A stretch of DNA of 64,000 nt, taken from positions 45,334 through 109,333 of the forward strand of contig CAJFQI010000001.1 of assembly GCA_904419005.1 (NCBI GenBank), written 5' to 3'. Both the position numbers and the translations under genes were made by a program. Under the pieces are notes generated by a model. That model was not told where the DNA came from. It searched no databases and saw nothing but the letters and a program-made list of their open reading frames with translations. This document shows positions 24,283 through 33,279 of this stretch, in pieces (within the stretch, counting starts at the first letter, position 1; each line of letters begins with the position of its first letter). The DNA is from Candidatus Avimonas faecium (GTDB lineage: Bacteria; Bacillota; Clostridia; Oscillospirales; Acutalibacteraceae).

Positions 24283-26643
24283 CTATCTCCCTTTGGAAAA
24301 GCGGATGGTCAGGGCATCGTAAAGCGCGCCGTGAAGCTTGGAAACGATCCGCCAGCCCTTCTCGGTCTTTTCCGCCTCGTAGGCGTCGTCCGGGATTACG
24401 CCGAAGCCGGTTTCCACCACGATTTCATCCTCCGGCTGGGTCAGCGCGAGGGTCAGCCTCCATTCGCCCCGCGTATCCTTTGAGTCAAGGATTTCCGCCG
24501 TGGAATAGACGATCTTGGCCTCCGGGCGGAACTGCATGTTCAGCGGCAGCATCAGGCCGCTACGGGGGCGGACGGTCAGCTTCTTGCCGCCGAACAGCCG
24601 GCGGCCGCGGAAGCGGATATGGGTTTTCTTGGCATATTCATCAATATTGGTGATAAACAGGTAACGCCCGCCGTCCTTGTTCACGCGGGAGGACAAAAGC
24701 AGCTTATCCCGGAGATGGTCGGCCGTAAACAGCGGCTTGACGCCGATTTTGGCGAACTGGTTGAGCACCACCTGGTCGCGGTAATAGTAATCGTGCTGCT
24801 GCGCGACGCCGAACACCACCGCCTTGCCCTTCCCCATCGGCTTGACAAAGCCGCAGATGTAGCCGTCGTCCTTCTGCTTGGCAAACCCGTTTTCCACATC
24901 CCCCAAATCGGTGGAGCTGGAGATGATCATATCGGGCACATCGTCAATGTACTCCGCAAAGCCGAAGTCGTGAACCTCCGCCTTGCAGCCGAGGGCATCC
25001 CGCAGGATCGTGCAGGGAGCCCCCCGCATATCCATCACCGGGACGGTGGGGAACAGCAGCAGCTGGCCTCCCGCCGTCACATAATCAACCAGACGCTGCT
25101 GGACGTCGGCCTCCATATACCGGGTGGAGAAGGCGGCCAGCTTGGGATGCCTGCGGACCGAAATCGGCTGCGGGGAGGAGAGGTCATAGCCCTCAAACGT
25201 CAGGTTGGTCACCGACATCCCCTTGCCCATGCCCTCGTAGAGGTACTCGTTGCGGTAGAAGGCCAGCTCCTCCCGGAACGCCTGGGTCGTTTCGTCGGCA
25301 TACTCGGTCATGTAATAATCGGGGAGCAGCCCCAGGGCGACCACCGCCTCCTGGCGGGTGGTCAGCAGGCTCTGCTCGCAGGCGTGCAGCATCCGGCCGA
25401 GATGCTGGATCACCGGGTACTGCGGGTTCAGGCTGCCGTCCATATCCACCGGCGCCTGCCAGGAGTGCCGGTAGCCGTAGTAGCCGGTCCCCTCCATGTT
25501 GTATCCGCCGGCAAACATATAATAATTGACGCCGTTCATGCCGCCGGCCACGCACAGCCGGGTGGTGAGGTCGTACGTCGTCGGCTGCAGCCGGGGGGTA
25601 TCTATCTGGAAGCCGCCCTGGAATTCCGCCGAGAACAGCGGCTGGTCCGGGGACTCCACCGCGTAGGTAAAGGCGTTTGCCAGCAGGATATCCTGGAAGT
25701 TGTCGTAGCAGATGTTGCCGATGTAATAATCCCCGGCCATCACCGTATTCGGGGCCTTCGCGGCCTCGGAAAGCTGGGCAACGCCGATGGGGTACTGCTT
25801 GCCCCGCTTGATGATGTCGCAGCTGTCAAAGCCGTGGACGTTGAGGATGTTGGGCACCGTACCCATATGCCGGCGGGCGAGCGCCTGCAGGGCCTCAAAA
25901 TAGCGGCGGAAATACACGCGTGTGTAACGGGACAGGTCATCCCGGACGATGGCCGCCGCCTCCTTGGGAGGATGGCAGACAAAGGCCTGGAACTCCTCCC
26001 CCTCGCGGGCGCCGTACACGGTTTCCTGACCGCCGTATTTCTGGCGGAGGTAAACGTGGAAATCTTCTATGTTCCGCGGGGTGTAATCCGCCTGCCCGGC
26101 GCACCAGTTCATCATGCCGATTTCATTGTCAAGCTGGAGCATGATGACCGGGCCGCCTTGATCCGCCATAAAGGGGCGGATCACCTTGCCCAGCGCGCCG
26201 TACCATTTGTCCACAAGCCCGAGATAGTCCTTATCCAGCAGGTAGACGCTGCGGGTCGGATGCTCTTTCCCGTCCCGGTCCAGGGACAGCGACTGCGGAT
26301 AGGAGGTATAAATCCAGTTCGGCAGCCCTTCGTTGCGCATCTCGCTCATGATGTAGGGGCCCGGGCGCAGAATGCAGTACATGCGGTGCTTCTTGATTAG
26401 AGCGAGGAAAGCGCCGAGGTCGTTTTCCGGGCGGCGGCGGCCTTCCAGGTCGATGTCCCCCTCCTCGTATTCGTGGATCAGCCAGGGGATATAGCTGCTC
26501 ACCAGGTTGGCGCCGGCCCGCTTGGCCAGCAGGATGCGGTTTTCCCACTCCTCGCGGGGAACGCGGAAATAATGGATCTCCCCGCCAAATAAAAAGGTGT
26601 TGCGGCCGTTGATGACAAAATTCCCGTTTTTGACTTCTACCAT
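24283..26643 (-). CDS. GH35-family beta-galactosidase
   Basis: 786 residues. The N-terminal barrel starts FVINGRNTFLFGGEIHYFRVP, followed by VSSYIPWLIHE and RPGPYIMSEMRNEGLPNW. The acid/base Glu sits in VIMLQLDNEIG (about residue 182) and the nucleophile Glu in LFSAEFQGGF (about 335). The second half contains a glutamine-amidotransferase-like domain (VTAGGQLLLFPTVPVMDMRG) and C-terminal beta domains. GH35 enzymes remove terminal beta-galactose, or in some members beta-glucosamine, with retention. The LDNEIG variant of the usual VENEYG is notable and could alter specificity. No signal peptide, so it should be cytoplasmic. It is separated from the GH3 gene by 18 bases. Confidence 0.92.
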   Translation of the reverse strand: MVEVKNGNFVINGRNTFLFGGEIHYFRVPREEWENRILLAKRAGANLVSSYIPWLIHEYEEGDIDLEGRRRPENDLGAFLALIKKHRMYCILRPGPYIMSEMRNEGLPNWIYTSYPQSLSLDRDGKEHPTRSVYLLDKDYLGLVDKWYGALGKVIRPFMADQGGPVIMLQLDNEIGMMNWCAGQADYTPRNIEDFHVYLRQKYGGQETVYGAREGEEFQAFVCHPPKEAAAIVRDDLSRYTRVYFRRYFEALQALARRHMGTVPNILNVHGFDSCDIIKRGKQYPIGVAQLSEAAKAPNTVMAGDYYIGNICYDNFQDILLANAFTYAVESPDQPLFSAEFQGGFQIDTPRLQPTTYDLTTRLCVAGGMNGVNYYMFAGGYNMEGTGYYGYRHSWQAPVDMDGSLNPQYPVIQHLGRMLHACEQSLLTTRQEAVVALGLLPDYYMTEYADETTQAFREELAFYRNEYLYEGMGKGMSVTNLTFEGYDLSSPQPISVRRHPKLAAFSTRYMEADVQQRLVDYVTAGGQLLLFPTVPVMDMRGAPCTILRDALGCKAEVHDFGFAEYIDDVPDMIISSSTDLGDVENGFAKQKDDGYICGFVKPMGKGKAVVFGVAQQHDYYYRDQVVLNQFAKIGVKPLFTADHLRDKLLLSSRVNKDGGRYLFITNIDEYAKKTHIRFRGRRLFGGKKLTVRPRSGLMLPLNMQFRPEAKIVYSTAEILDSKDTRGEWRLTLALTQPEDEIVVETGFGVIPDDAYEAEKTEKGWRIVSKLHGALYDALTIRFSKGR

Positions 26644-26661
26644 GAAAGGTCATTCCTCCCT

Positions 26662-28818
26662 TTATGCATTGGCGTCCTTCCCGGCTGCCGGCGGCTTGAG
26701 CTGCACCGGCTCCGTCAGCAGGAGACGTACCCCGTCCTCGCAGGTGCTGTCGCTGCCGGCATACACCCGGAAATACCCCGGCTCGGCCGCCAAGCGCCCG
26801 TCCGCGCGGACAAACGCCAGCATGGCAGGGGTAACGGTAAAGACGGCCCGGCGGCTTTCATGCGGCTGCAAAAGCAGCTTCTGGAAGCCCTTCAGCTCCC
26901 GCGCCGGCCTGGTGATCGACGCCGTCTCGTCCCGGATATACAGCTGCACCGTCTCCTCGCCGGCCACCGCGCTGTCGTTGGTAACGGTCACCGAAACCTG
27001 AACGGCCCCCTCCGCCGCCAGCCGGTCGGCGTCGGCCGAAACCGGCCCGTATACGAAACGACTGTACGACAGCCCATAGCCGAAGGGGTACAGCGGGGCC
27101 GTTTCCTCGTCAAGATAACGGATCAGCTCCGGCCGGCCGCTGGTCCGGCGGTTGTAATACAGGGGGATCTGCCCCTCACAGCGGGGGAAGGTGATGGTCA
27201 GGCGGCCGCTGGGGTTATAGTCGCCGAACAGCACGTCGGCCAGCGCATCGCCGCAGGTGTCGCCGAGCTGCCAGCTCTCCAAAATCGCCGGCACATGCTC
27301 CTGCTCCCAGGTCAGGGTCAGCGGGCGTCCGTTCATCAGCACCAGCACCACCCGCGGGTTGACGGCGCACACCCGGCGCAGCAGCCGCTGCTGCGCCGGC
27401 GGGATCCCCAGATGCGCCCGGGAGTTGTTCTCGCCGGACATCCAGCAGGCCTCTCCCAGCACCATAACAACCGTGTCGGCCCTGGCGGCGCCCTCCACCG
27501 CTTTTTCCGCCTCTTCCTCGCTGCCGTCAAGGATCCCGCTGCCGATGTAATACTCCACCTGCGTGTCCGGGCTTACCCGGGAGCGGATGCCGGCAAGGGG
27601 CGTTACCACATTCTCTTTTTTGGTTTTGCACTGCCAGCAGCCCAGCGCATCCCCCTGGCTGTCGGCTAGGAACCCGATCACCGCCAGCCGGCCCGCCTTT
27701 TTATCCAACGGGAGCATCGCCCCGTCGTTTTTGAGCAGCACTATGGACTCCCGCGCCATCTGCCGCGCCGTTTCCACATGGGACGGGCAGCGGTGGATCG
27801 CCGCCGCCTTCTCCGGCGTGGTTTGGTTTTGCTCAAACAGCCCCAGCGCAAACTTGACCCGCAAGATCCGGCGGACCGCCTCGTCCAGGCGCTCCTCCGA
27901 GATCGCGCCCTCCTGCACCAGCTGCTCCGCATACAAATCGTAGATGCCGGAATTCATGTCGATTTCCGCGCCGCTGTTAATCCCGATCCGCACGGCGTCC
28001 TTGTCGTCCGCCGCCACGCCGTGGGCCACCCCCTGCTGCACCGATTCCCAATCGGTGACAACCGGCCCCTCGAATCCCAGCTCCTTGCGGAGGACATCCT
28101 CCAAAAGGTGATGGCTCAGCGACGCCGGATGGCCGGAAACGTCGTTAAAGGAGCTCATCACCGTGCCGGCCCCCGCCTGTATGGCTGCTTCAAAGGGCGG
28201 CAGGTAGACCTCGCGCAGGGTCTGCTCCGAAATTTCGGTGTAATCGTAATCGCGGCCGCCCTCCGCCGCGCTGTAGCCGATGTAATGCTTGGGGCAGGCG
28301 GTCACATGCGGACGGTCGTCCCAATCGTTGCGCTGAAGGCCCCGCACCCGGGCGGCGGCCACCAGGCTGCCGTAATACGGGTCCTCTCCCGCCCCCTCGG
28401 CCACCCGACCCCAGCGCGGATCCCGGGCAATGTCAACCATCGGGGCAAAAATCATATTGACCCCGTCCGCCGACGCCTCCCGCGCCGCGATCGCCGCCGT
28501 CTCCTCAATCAGCGGGAGATCAAAGCTGCAGCTCTCCGCCAAAGGAATCGGAAAGCCGGTTGCGTAGCCGTGGATCACGTCGTCCCCGATCAGCAGGGGA
28601 ATCGGGTTGGGGGAATGCATGATCGCCTTCTGTATGTCCGATACCAGCGTGGAACCGCAAAAGTTTAAAAGGGATCCGATCTCTCCTTTATCAACCAGGG
28701 AGCGTTCATATTCGCGGAAGCTGCCGTATTGCACCAGCTGCCCTACCTTTTGCCGGCGGGTCATGCCGGCCAGGAGTCGGTTAATCTGCTCTTCAAATTC
28801 CAATCCGACACAGCGCAT
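26662..28818 (-). CDS. GH3-family beta-glycosidase (BglX-like)
   Basis: 718 residues; first gene of the operon. The N-terminal barrel has LLIGDDVIHGYATGFPIPLA, CPKHYIGYSAAEGGRDYD and the nucleophile loop GPVVTDWESVQQG (Asp about residue 252). The alpha/beta sandwich begins near IVLLKNDGAMLPLDKKAG and a fibronectin-III-like C-terminal domain starts about residue 580 (LSYSRFVYGPVS). This is the standard three-domain layout of bacterial beta-glucosidases and related exo-enzymes that trim terminal beta-linked glucose or xylose with retention. No signal peptide. The ribosome-binding site is weak (GAGG about 13 bases before ATG), and a probable operator lies in the leader. Confidence 0.93.
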   Translation of the reverse strand: MRCVGLEFEEQINRLLAGMTRRQKVGQLVQYGSFREYERSLVDKGEIGSLLNFCGSTLVSDIQKAIMHSPNPIPLLIGDDVIHGYATGFPIPLAESCSFDLPLIEETAAIAAREASADGVNMIFAPMVDIARDPRWGRVAEGAGEDPYYGSLVAAARVRGLQRNDWDDRPHVTACPKHYIGYSAAEGGRDYDYTEISEQTLREVYLPPFEAAIQAGAGTVMSSFNDVSGHPASLSHHLLEDVLRKELGFEGPVVTDWESVQQGVAHGVAADDKDAVRIGINSGAEIDMNSGIYDLYAEQLVQEGAISEERLDEAVRRILRVKFALGLFEQNQTTPEKAAAIHRCPSHVETARQMARESIVLLKNDGAMLPLDKKAGRLAVIGFLADSQGDALGCWQCKTKKENVVTPLAGIRSRVSPDTQVEYYIGSGILDGSEEEAEKAVEGAARADTVVMVLGEACWMSGENNSRAHLGIPPAQQRLLRRVCAVNPRVVLVLMNGRPLTLTWEQEHVPAILESWQLGDTCGDALADVLFGDYNPSGRLTITFPRCEGQIPLYYNRRTSGRPELIRYLDEETAPLYPFGYGLSYSRFVYGPVSADADRLAAEGAVQVSVTVTNDSAVAGEETVQLYIRDETASITRPARELKGFQKLLLQPHESRRAVFTVTPAMLAFVRADGRLAAEPGYFRVYAGSDSTCEDGVRLLLTEPVQLKPPAAGKDANA

Positions 28819-28840
28819 ACGCCAAATTCGCCTCGCTTCT

Positions 28841-28865
28841 ATTTATTTAATTCAATTTAATAAAT
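28841..28865. promoter_or_regulatory. 25-bp AT-rich imperfect palindrome: probable ROK-repressor operator of the glycan operon
   Basis: The sequence from ATTTATTTAATT to its mirror is a palindrome in which 11 of 12 base pairs of the arms match (mismatched only at one symmetric pair), around a central C. It lies in the leader, 23-47 bases before the GH3 start. Its size and A/T-tract layout resemble NagC/Mlc/XylR-type sites, and it resembles the tract upstream of the ROK gene at 6316-6341. Binding there would block elongation or initiation complex clearance. The link to the ROK protein is inferred. Confidence 0.55.
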
Positions 28866-28966
28866 GAACGTAAAAAATCCAGGCGAGCAGCAGTTCTGTC
28901 CATTTTCAATATAAAAAATATTGACTATATCGGTGTATATTTGGATTTATTTCCTTTATATTTCGC

Positions 28967-28994
28967 ATTATAGCATCGTTTTATAATATGTCAA
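28967..28994 (-). promoter_or_regulatory. Sigma-A promoter of the glycan operon
   Basis: On the minus strand, TTGACA (28994-28989) and TATAAT (28972-28967) are both perfect consensus, with a 16-bp spacer in AT-rich DNA. Expected start of transcription is near 28960, giving a leader of about 140 bases that contains the palindrome at 28841-28865. A perfect promoter next to an operator suggests control mainly by repression. Confidence 0.8.
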
Positions 28995-29683
28995 GGCTTT
29001 ATTTCCTGGTTTTTTAAATTTATTTTATAAAACAGATGCCATGATTTAAGTGTAATTTCTTTTTGTTTATTGTGCAAATGATAAAAATAAATCCCAGCAA
29101 AATACGGTATAACGCGGATCACTGTGCAATACTAACCAATTCCTATCCAGGCCAGCAATGCGCAATACGATTAGAACAGAAAACATCTATTATCTGATAT
29201 TCTCCACACCGATGATCCTCAGCAGTGAACGTCAGGGGAAGCGGCTGGCCGACAACGCCCCCTTCCAATGAAAAATCCGCGGTTTTATCGCCAGGCTTCC
29301 ACAGGGTGGGCTGCTGTATTTGCTAAAGGCTTTACCGTTCAGCGATCACTGCCGCTTGGATTATTAGCATCATTCCCGCTTTCCCAGGAGCGCCGTCGGC
29401 ACAAAGCCGTCCGAACGCTCTCGCTTTGCTGTGCTCGTTATCTTTTTCTCAAACCTTTCGTGTATCCTGACACAGCAGAACAGGTAATCCCCAGCAGCAA
29501 TGGGGCTCTGCGAGATACAACGTCTACGGGCGGCCCCTCCCTGCTGAAACGGCGTATGCGGATTTTCAGCGCAGCTTCCCCTTAGGACCGCAGAAACGCG
29601 GAAGCACTGGAGCCGCCAGCGCCAATGCCCCGGCCCCCAGAGCTGCCCTATCCGCCGGAGGACCGGAGGCCAAAAATTCCCGC
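28995..29683. other. Gene-free divergent region between the glycan operon and the merR-type gene
   Basis: About 690 bases. The first 110 bases are AT-rich; the remainder returns to high GC. Short reading frames exist on both strands between 29268 and 29723, but they lack ribosome-binding sites and recognisable domains. One of them, on the minus strand, contains ERSDGFVPTALLGKRE, a string that looks like a translated dispersed repeat rather than a protein. I see no RNA gene or insertion sequence here. Confidence 0.4.
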
Positions 29684-29714
29684 TTGACATTGACGCTGCG
29701 TCAAGTGCTACAAT
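29684..29714 (+). promoter_or_regulatory. MerR-type promoter with 19-bp spacer and embedded palindromic operator
   Basis: The -35 box TTGACA (29684-29689) and -10 box TACAAT (29709-29714) are separated by 19 bp rather than 17. The spacer contains the perfect inverted repeat TTGACGCTGCGTCAA (29690-29704). This is exactly the layout of promoters that MerR-family proteins activate by underwinding the spacer. It drives the merR-type gene itself (ATG 29739, AAAGGAGG upstream), so positive autoregulation is likely. Confidence 0.85.
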
Positions 29715-29738
29715 GAGCCCCAAAAGGAGGGAAACGCC

Positions 29739-32429
29739 ATGGAAATCATCAAAATCACCGACCTATCCGCCCAGCTTTCCATCTCATCCCGAACCCTGCG
29801 GTATTACGAGCAGGTGGGCCTGCTCAAAAGCATCCGCCCGGACGGCGAAGCGTACCGCTATTATGATGAAGAAAACGTGGAACGGCTCCGGCAGATTCTG
29901 GTGCTGCGCAAAATGCAGATCCCGATCAAGGACATCCTGCACATCTACGAAAGCCAGGATATGCGCGTCGTCGTCCAGGTATTTGTCGACCGCCTTCACG
30001 CCATCGACCGGGAGGTCACCGCCCTGTCGGAACTCAAGCAGGTTATTGACGCCTTCCTCCAAACCATGGTGAAAAACGGCGTCACCAAGATCTCCGCGCT
30101 GCCCCTGCTGTACGAGGAGATGGGCAAGCAGCTTCATATCCGGGAGGAGCGGGACGCCGCCGTTCCGATCACCTATGAAAGGCTGGACGACATCGCCGGC
30201 CGGGTGAACGGGGCGCGGGAGACCTCCTGCGATATCGTGGAGCTTCCCGCCATGCGCCTGATCTCCTCCCGGCGCCGGGAGGACGGCCGGTCGGACGAAC
30301 CGGGGTTTTGGGTCTGGCTCAGCGAGGCGGGGGTCGCCCCGGGCCGCCCCGGCGGGCAGTCATTGTTTGAATGCCAGGACGAAGCGGGGCAGACCGTCCT
30401 CCTTCAGCGGGTGGACCCCTCCCTGGAAAACGACGGCCCCTTTGAGGAGGAAGCGTTCGCGGGCGGCCTCTTCGCCTGCATGGGGCTTTACGCGGACGAG
30501 GACATCCCCGCCGCCCACCGGCGGCTGATCCAAAGCTTTGACGGCAGCCCCTACTACCAGGTGGATTACCGGGCGGACGGGAGGCTGCGCCACGAGACGC
30601 TGGCCGAATCCGTGTATTCCCCCGACGAAAAGCGGGAGCGGCTCCGCCTGTTCCTGGCCGTGCGGAAAAAGGCGCCCGACCTGTCCCTGTATGAAGCGGG
30701 ACGGCAGCTTCAGGGGATCTCGGTCGGCGAAATCGAGGCGGCCAGCCCCGTGCTGTGGACAGCGGAGTGCCCGGCCTCCCAGCTCAAGCCCGAGCCTGAA
30801 TGGGCGTGGAGCTACCGCCTCAACGAACAGGGGGAGGGGGATTACTCGCCGGTGATTGATTCCCATTTCCTCTCCACCGGCGTCAAGGTGCGGCTGCCCT
30901 TCCGGGTTGACGCGGTGTTCCGGGTGGAAATGGACAACGCCGCCTACGGCTACGGGGCGGACGAGGGGGATTTCAGCTTCCTGCACGGCTCCCAGGCGTA
31001 CGGTGTCAACAAGGGCAATTACCCGAACGGCGCCCAGGAAGCGATCGCCTTTGATCAGCCGATTTTCGGGGACCGCCACGTCCTGCCGGGGCTGGGGAAA
31101 ATCCGGCCCCGGGAGTACAACCAGCTGACGTGGATCGTCGGCGACCGGTTTTTTGCCGTCCTTCTCAACGGCGAGGTGCGCTACTGCGCCGCCGACATGC
31201 CCTATATGGAAACGGACTGGCGGTATCTGCCGCCGCAGGAGATCCGCGTCACCGGCAACGGCAGCTCCCTGCGCCGGATCCAGTGGGTGCGCGTTTCCCA
31301 GCTCCAGCCGGCCCCGAACCTCCAGCTTGCGCAGGGGGCGCTGCGCACGGCGGGCCGGCCGAGCAACAACCTCCTGCCCAACGTCCGGGCGCTCGTCCAC
31401 GACGAATACGGCGAGAACTATTGGCTCAACGGCTGCGCAGGCTATGTGATGGAATGCCTTGGGGAGCCAGACTACGATTACTGGTTCTTCGCGGGCCTGA
31501 CCGGCGACAATTTCACCCCTTTCTACATCTACCCGCACAACGACGCTTTCTTTGACAGCGCCAGCGACTGCCTGCTCCATTTCGGCTGCCCGAAGGACTA
31601 TGCGGAAAGGCTGTTTGCCGCCTGCGGCTATGCCTGCACCTTTGCCGGCAGCCGGGAGCTGCGGGAAAACCGCGACGCCTACCGGCTGTACCTGACCGCG
31701 TATATTGACCGGGGCGTCCCGGTCATCCTCTTCCGCCCCGGCCAGCCCCATTCCGTCTGCGTCGGCTACGAGGACTGGGGGGAGACCCTGCTGTACGTTG
31801 CCGGCAACCAGGCGGAGCCGCAGCGCCTCCCGCTGGACGACGCCATTGGCCGGGAGGACGCGGCGCAGAACGGCTGGATTTTCGTGGGCGAAAAGCAGGA
31901 ACGCAAGCCGCTCGCGGCCATCTACCGCCAGCGCATCCAAAGCCTGGCGGCGCAGCTGACCAGCCAAACCGACGGCTGCTTCTTTGGGGCGGCCGCCCTG
32001 CGCGCCTGGGCCGACGACATTGACGGCGGGGGATTTGACGGCATGACGCCCGAGGAATTTGACAAATGGAAGATGTATACCTGCTATGTCTGCTGCATCG
32101 CCACCAACAGCGGCGGCTGCCAGGGCTTCCTGCGCAAGGCGATGGAGCTCAACCCCGACCTCGCCTTCCTGGAGCAGGTTTCCCGCCAGTATTCGATGAC
32201 CGGCCTGCTGTGGACCTCCGATCCGTATAACCCCTTGGCCGAGGAAATCCTCCGGCAGCAGGGCGCGCTGCCCGACAGCCTGGAGGCGGCAGACGGCGGC
32301 TTCAACGTCAGCCTGACCGCCTTGCAGGATCCCGCCCGGCGCGCCCGGATCACCGCCATCCTGCGGCGGCTGGCGGCGTGTATGGATGAGGTGGTGCGCC
32401 TGCTGCAAGAAAACCTGCCGGAGGGATGA
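29739..32429 (+). CDS. Giant MerR-family regulator fused to GyrI-like, lectin-like and BtrH/C39-like domains
   Basis: 896 residues; ordinary MerR proteins have 120-280. Residues 1-70 are a MerR winged helix (IIKITDLSAQLSISSRTLRYYEQVG, shown in part: SSRTLRYYEQVGLL, YRYYDEENVERLRQI). About 76-112 is the dimer coiled coil. About 160-310 resembles a GyrI-like small-molecule pocket, as in BmrR (GGLFACMGLYADE, RHETLAESVYSPDE). About 345-525 is a beta-sandwich like LamG or laminin/lectin folds (VKVRLPFRVDAVFRVEMDN). About 545-700 resembles the BtrH N-terminal/C39 papain-like fold, with Cys566 in WLNGCAGYV and His671 in GQPHSVCVGYED. The rest is helical and Cys-rich. It is cytoplasmic. It is divergent from the glycan operon. 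Ligand and any enzymatic activity are unknown; the domain calls after residue 340 are by eye. Confidence 0.8.
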   Translation: MEIIKITDLSAQLSISSRTLRYYEQVGLLKSIRPDGEAYRYYDEENVERLRQILVLRKMQIPIKDILHIYESQDMRVVVQVFVDRLHAIDREVTALSELKQVIDAFLQTMVKNGVTKISALPLLYEEMGKQLHIREERDAAVPITYERLDDIAGRVNGARETSCDIVELPAMRLISSRRREDGRSDEPGFWVWLSEAGVAPGRPGGQSLFECQDEAGQTVLLQRVDPSLENDGPFEEEAFAGGLFACMGLYADEDIPAAHRRLIQSFDGSPYYQVDYRADGRLRHETLAESVYSPDEKRERLRLFLAVRKKAPDLSLYEAGRQLQGISVGEIEAASPVLWTAECPASQLKPEPEWAWSYRLNEQGEGDYSPVIDSHFLSTGVKVRLPFRVDAVFRVEMDNAAYGYGADEGDFSFLHGSQAYGVNKGNYPNGAQEAIAFDQPIFGDRHVLPGLGKIRPREYNQLTWIVGDRFFAVLLNGEVRYCAADMPYMETDWRYLPPQEIRVTGNGSSLRRIQWVRVSQLQPAPNLQLAQGALRTAGRPSNNLLPNVRALVHDEYGENYWLNGCAGYVMECLGEPDYDYWFFAGLTGDNFTPFYIYPHNDAFFDSASDCLLHFGCPKDYAERLFAACGYACTFAGSRELRENRDAYRLYLTAYIDRGVPVILFRPGQPHSVCVGYEDWGETLLYVAGNQAEPQRLPLDDAIGREDAAQNGWIFVGEKQERKPLAAIYRQRIQSLAAQLTSQTDGCFFGAAALRAWADDIDGGGFDGMTPEEFDKWKMYTCYVCCIATNSGGCQGFLRKAMELNPDLAFLEQVSRQYSMTGLLWTSDPYNPLAEEILRQQGALPDSLEAADGGFNVSLTALQDPARRARITAILRRLAACMDEVVRLLQENLPEG

Positions 32430-32579
32430 GACGCCCGAAGCGCTTGCCGGCCCCCAGCCTCCTTCCCCGGGATTTCTCCGGGATTTCTCCGGGAACTCCC
32501 TTGAACGCTCCTTTCCTTAAGCGCGGGGCCCTTTCTCCGGGCCGCCACGCCCCCTGGAAGCCCCGCAGAGGGCAAAAAT

Positions 32580-32613
32580 GCAGGGCCCCGGTTCATAGAA
32601 ACCAGGGCCCTGC
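32580..32613 (-). terminator. Intrinsic-terminator-like hairpin downstream of the merR-type gene
   Basis: Inverted repeat GCAGGGCCC (32580-32588) with GGGCCCTGC (32605-32613), extended by an inner GGTT/AACC pairing. On the minus strand it is followed by ATTTTTG, a U-run; on the plus strand it is not. It is 150 bases after the merR-type stop. It may stop minus-strand read-through from the feo side, or act in both directions. Confidence 0.55.
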
Positions 32614-32616
32614 GCT

Positions 32617-33090
32617 TTGCGGGAGGCCTCCGAGCTTCCGCGCCAGGTTCAGCTCCCACAGGGTTTGGAGCAGCGGAACATCTTCTGCATCCGGGAGGGA
32701 TGCGATCTGGTGCGGCTGAAAGAAGCCGGAGAGCCGGATGTCTTTGCGATAGACTTCCGGCGCATCGGGCAGACCCGGCCGGATTTCCTCGAATTCCTGT
32801 TCAACGACCGGACGCCGGAGGAATTCCTTTACGCCCGGGATCCCTCCATCCGGCGGGACCGGCGCAAAGCGATCCTTTCCGCCGGGTGGATCCCGTACCT
32901 GGCCCCGGAGCTGTGCCTGCTGTACAAATCCACCGACATCCAGCGGGAGGGCTACCAGCAGGATTGCGAGCAGGCGGCAGCGCAGATGGACAGCGAGCAG
33001 AAAGCCTGGCTGGCCGGCGCCCTCGCCCGCCTCTACCCGCAGGGGCATCCCTGGACCGCGGCGCTGGACGGCGGGGCTTCCGCCCTGTAA
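32617..33090 (+). pseudogene. 5'-truncated nucleotidyltransferase (aminoglycoside-adenylyltransferase-like) remnant
   Basis: Open frame of 157 codons with only a TTG near its beginning and no ribosome-binding site; a terminator hairpin ends 4 bases upstream. The C-terminal part (AGWIPYLAPELCLLYKSTDI then QQDCEQAAAQMDSEQKAWL) resembles the end of small nucleotidyltransferases of the AadB/LinA-like type, where this segment follows the catalytic domain. The expected N-terminal GG..D.. nucleotidyltransferase motif is missing and not found upstream. I read it as a relic whose 5' half has been lost. An intact gene with an unknown fold is the less likely alternative. Confidence 0.5.
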
Positions 33091-33149
33091 CGATTCGGGG
33101 AGAGCAGGCCGGCGCGCCACCGCCGACCGGATCCCGCCGCATACAATCA

Positions 33150-33190
33150 AACGGCCGGGCTGCCTTGCGGATAAAGGCGGCCCGGCCGTT
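33150..33190. terminator. Bidirectional terminator between the relic and feoB
   Basis: Strong hairpin: AACGGCCGGGC (33150-33160) pairs with GCCCGGCCGTT (33180-33190), and an inner GCCTT/AAGGC extends the stem. On the minus strand it is followed by TTTGATTGT, on the plus strand by GCTATTCAATTT. It lies about 90 bases past the feoB stop and is best placed to end the feoAB transcript. Confidence 0.7.
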
Positions 33191-33279
33191 GCTATTCAAT
33201 TTACCGCTTACCGCCGCGGGGTCCGACCGGGAAGCGGGCTCCGCCCCTACTTGCCCATCCGCACACATCCCTGCCCGCC

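Noticed and set aside
29370..29723. 117-codon minus-strand frame upstream of the merR-type gene
   Set aside because: It runs through the merR promoter, lacks a ribosome-binding site and known domains; its end looks like a translated dispersed repeat.
30360..32408. A 682-codon minus-strand open frame opposite the merR-type gene
   Set aside because: The plus strand has MerR motifs, a promoter and a ribosome-binding site; the minus frame has none of these.
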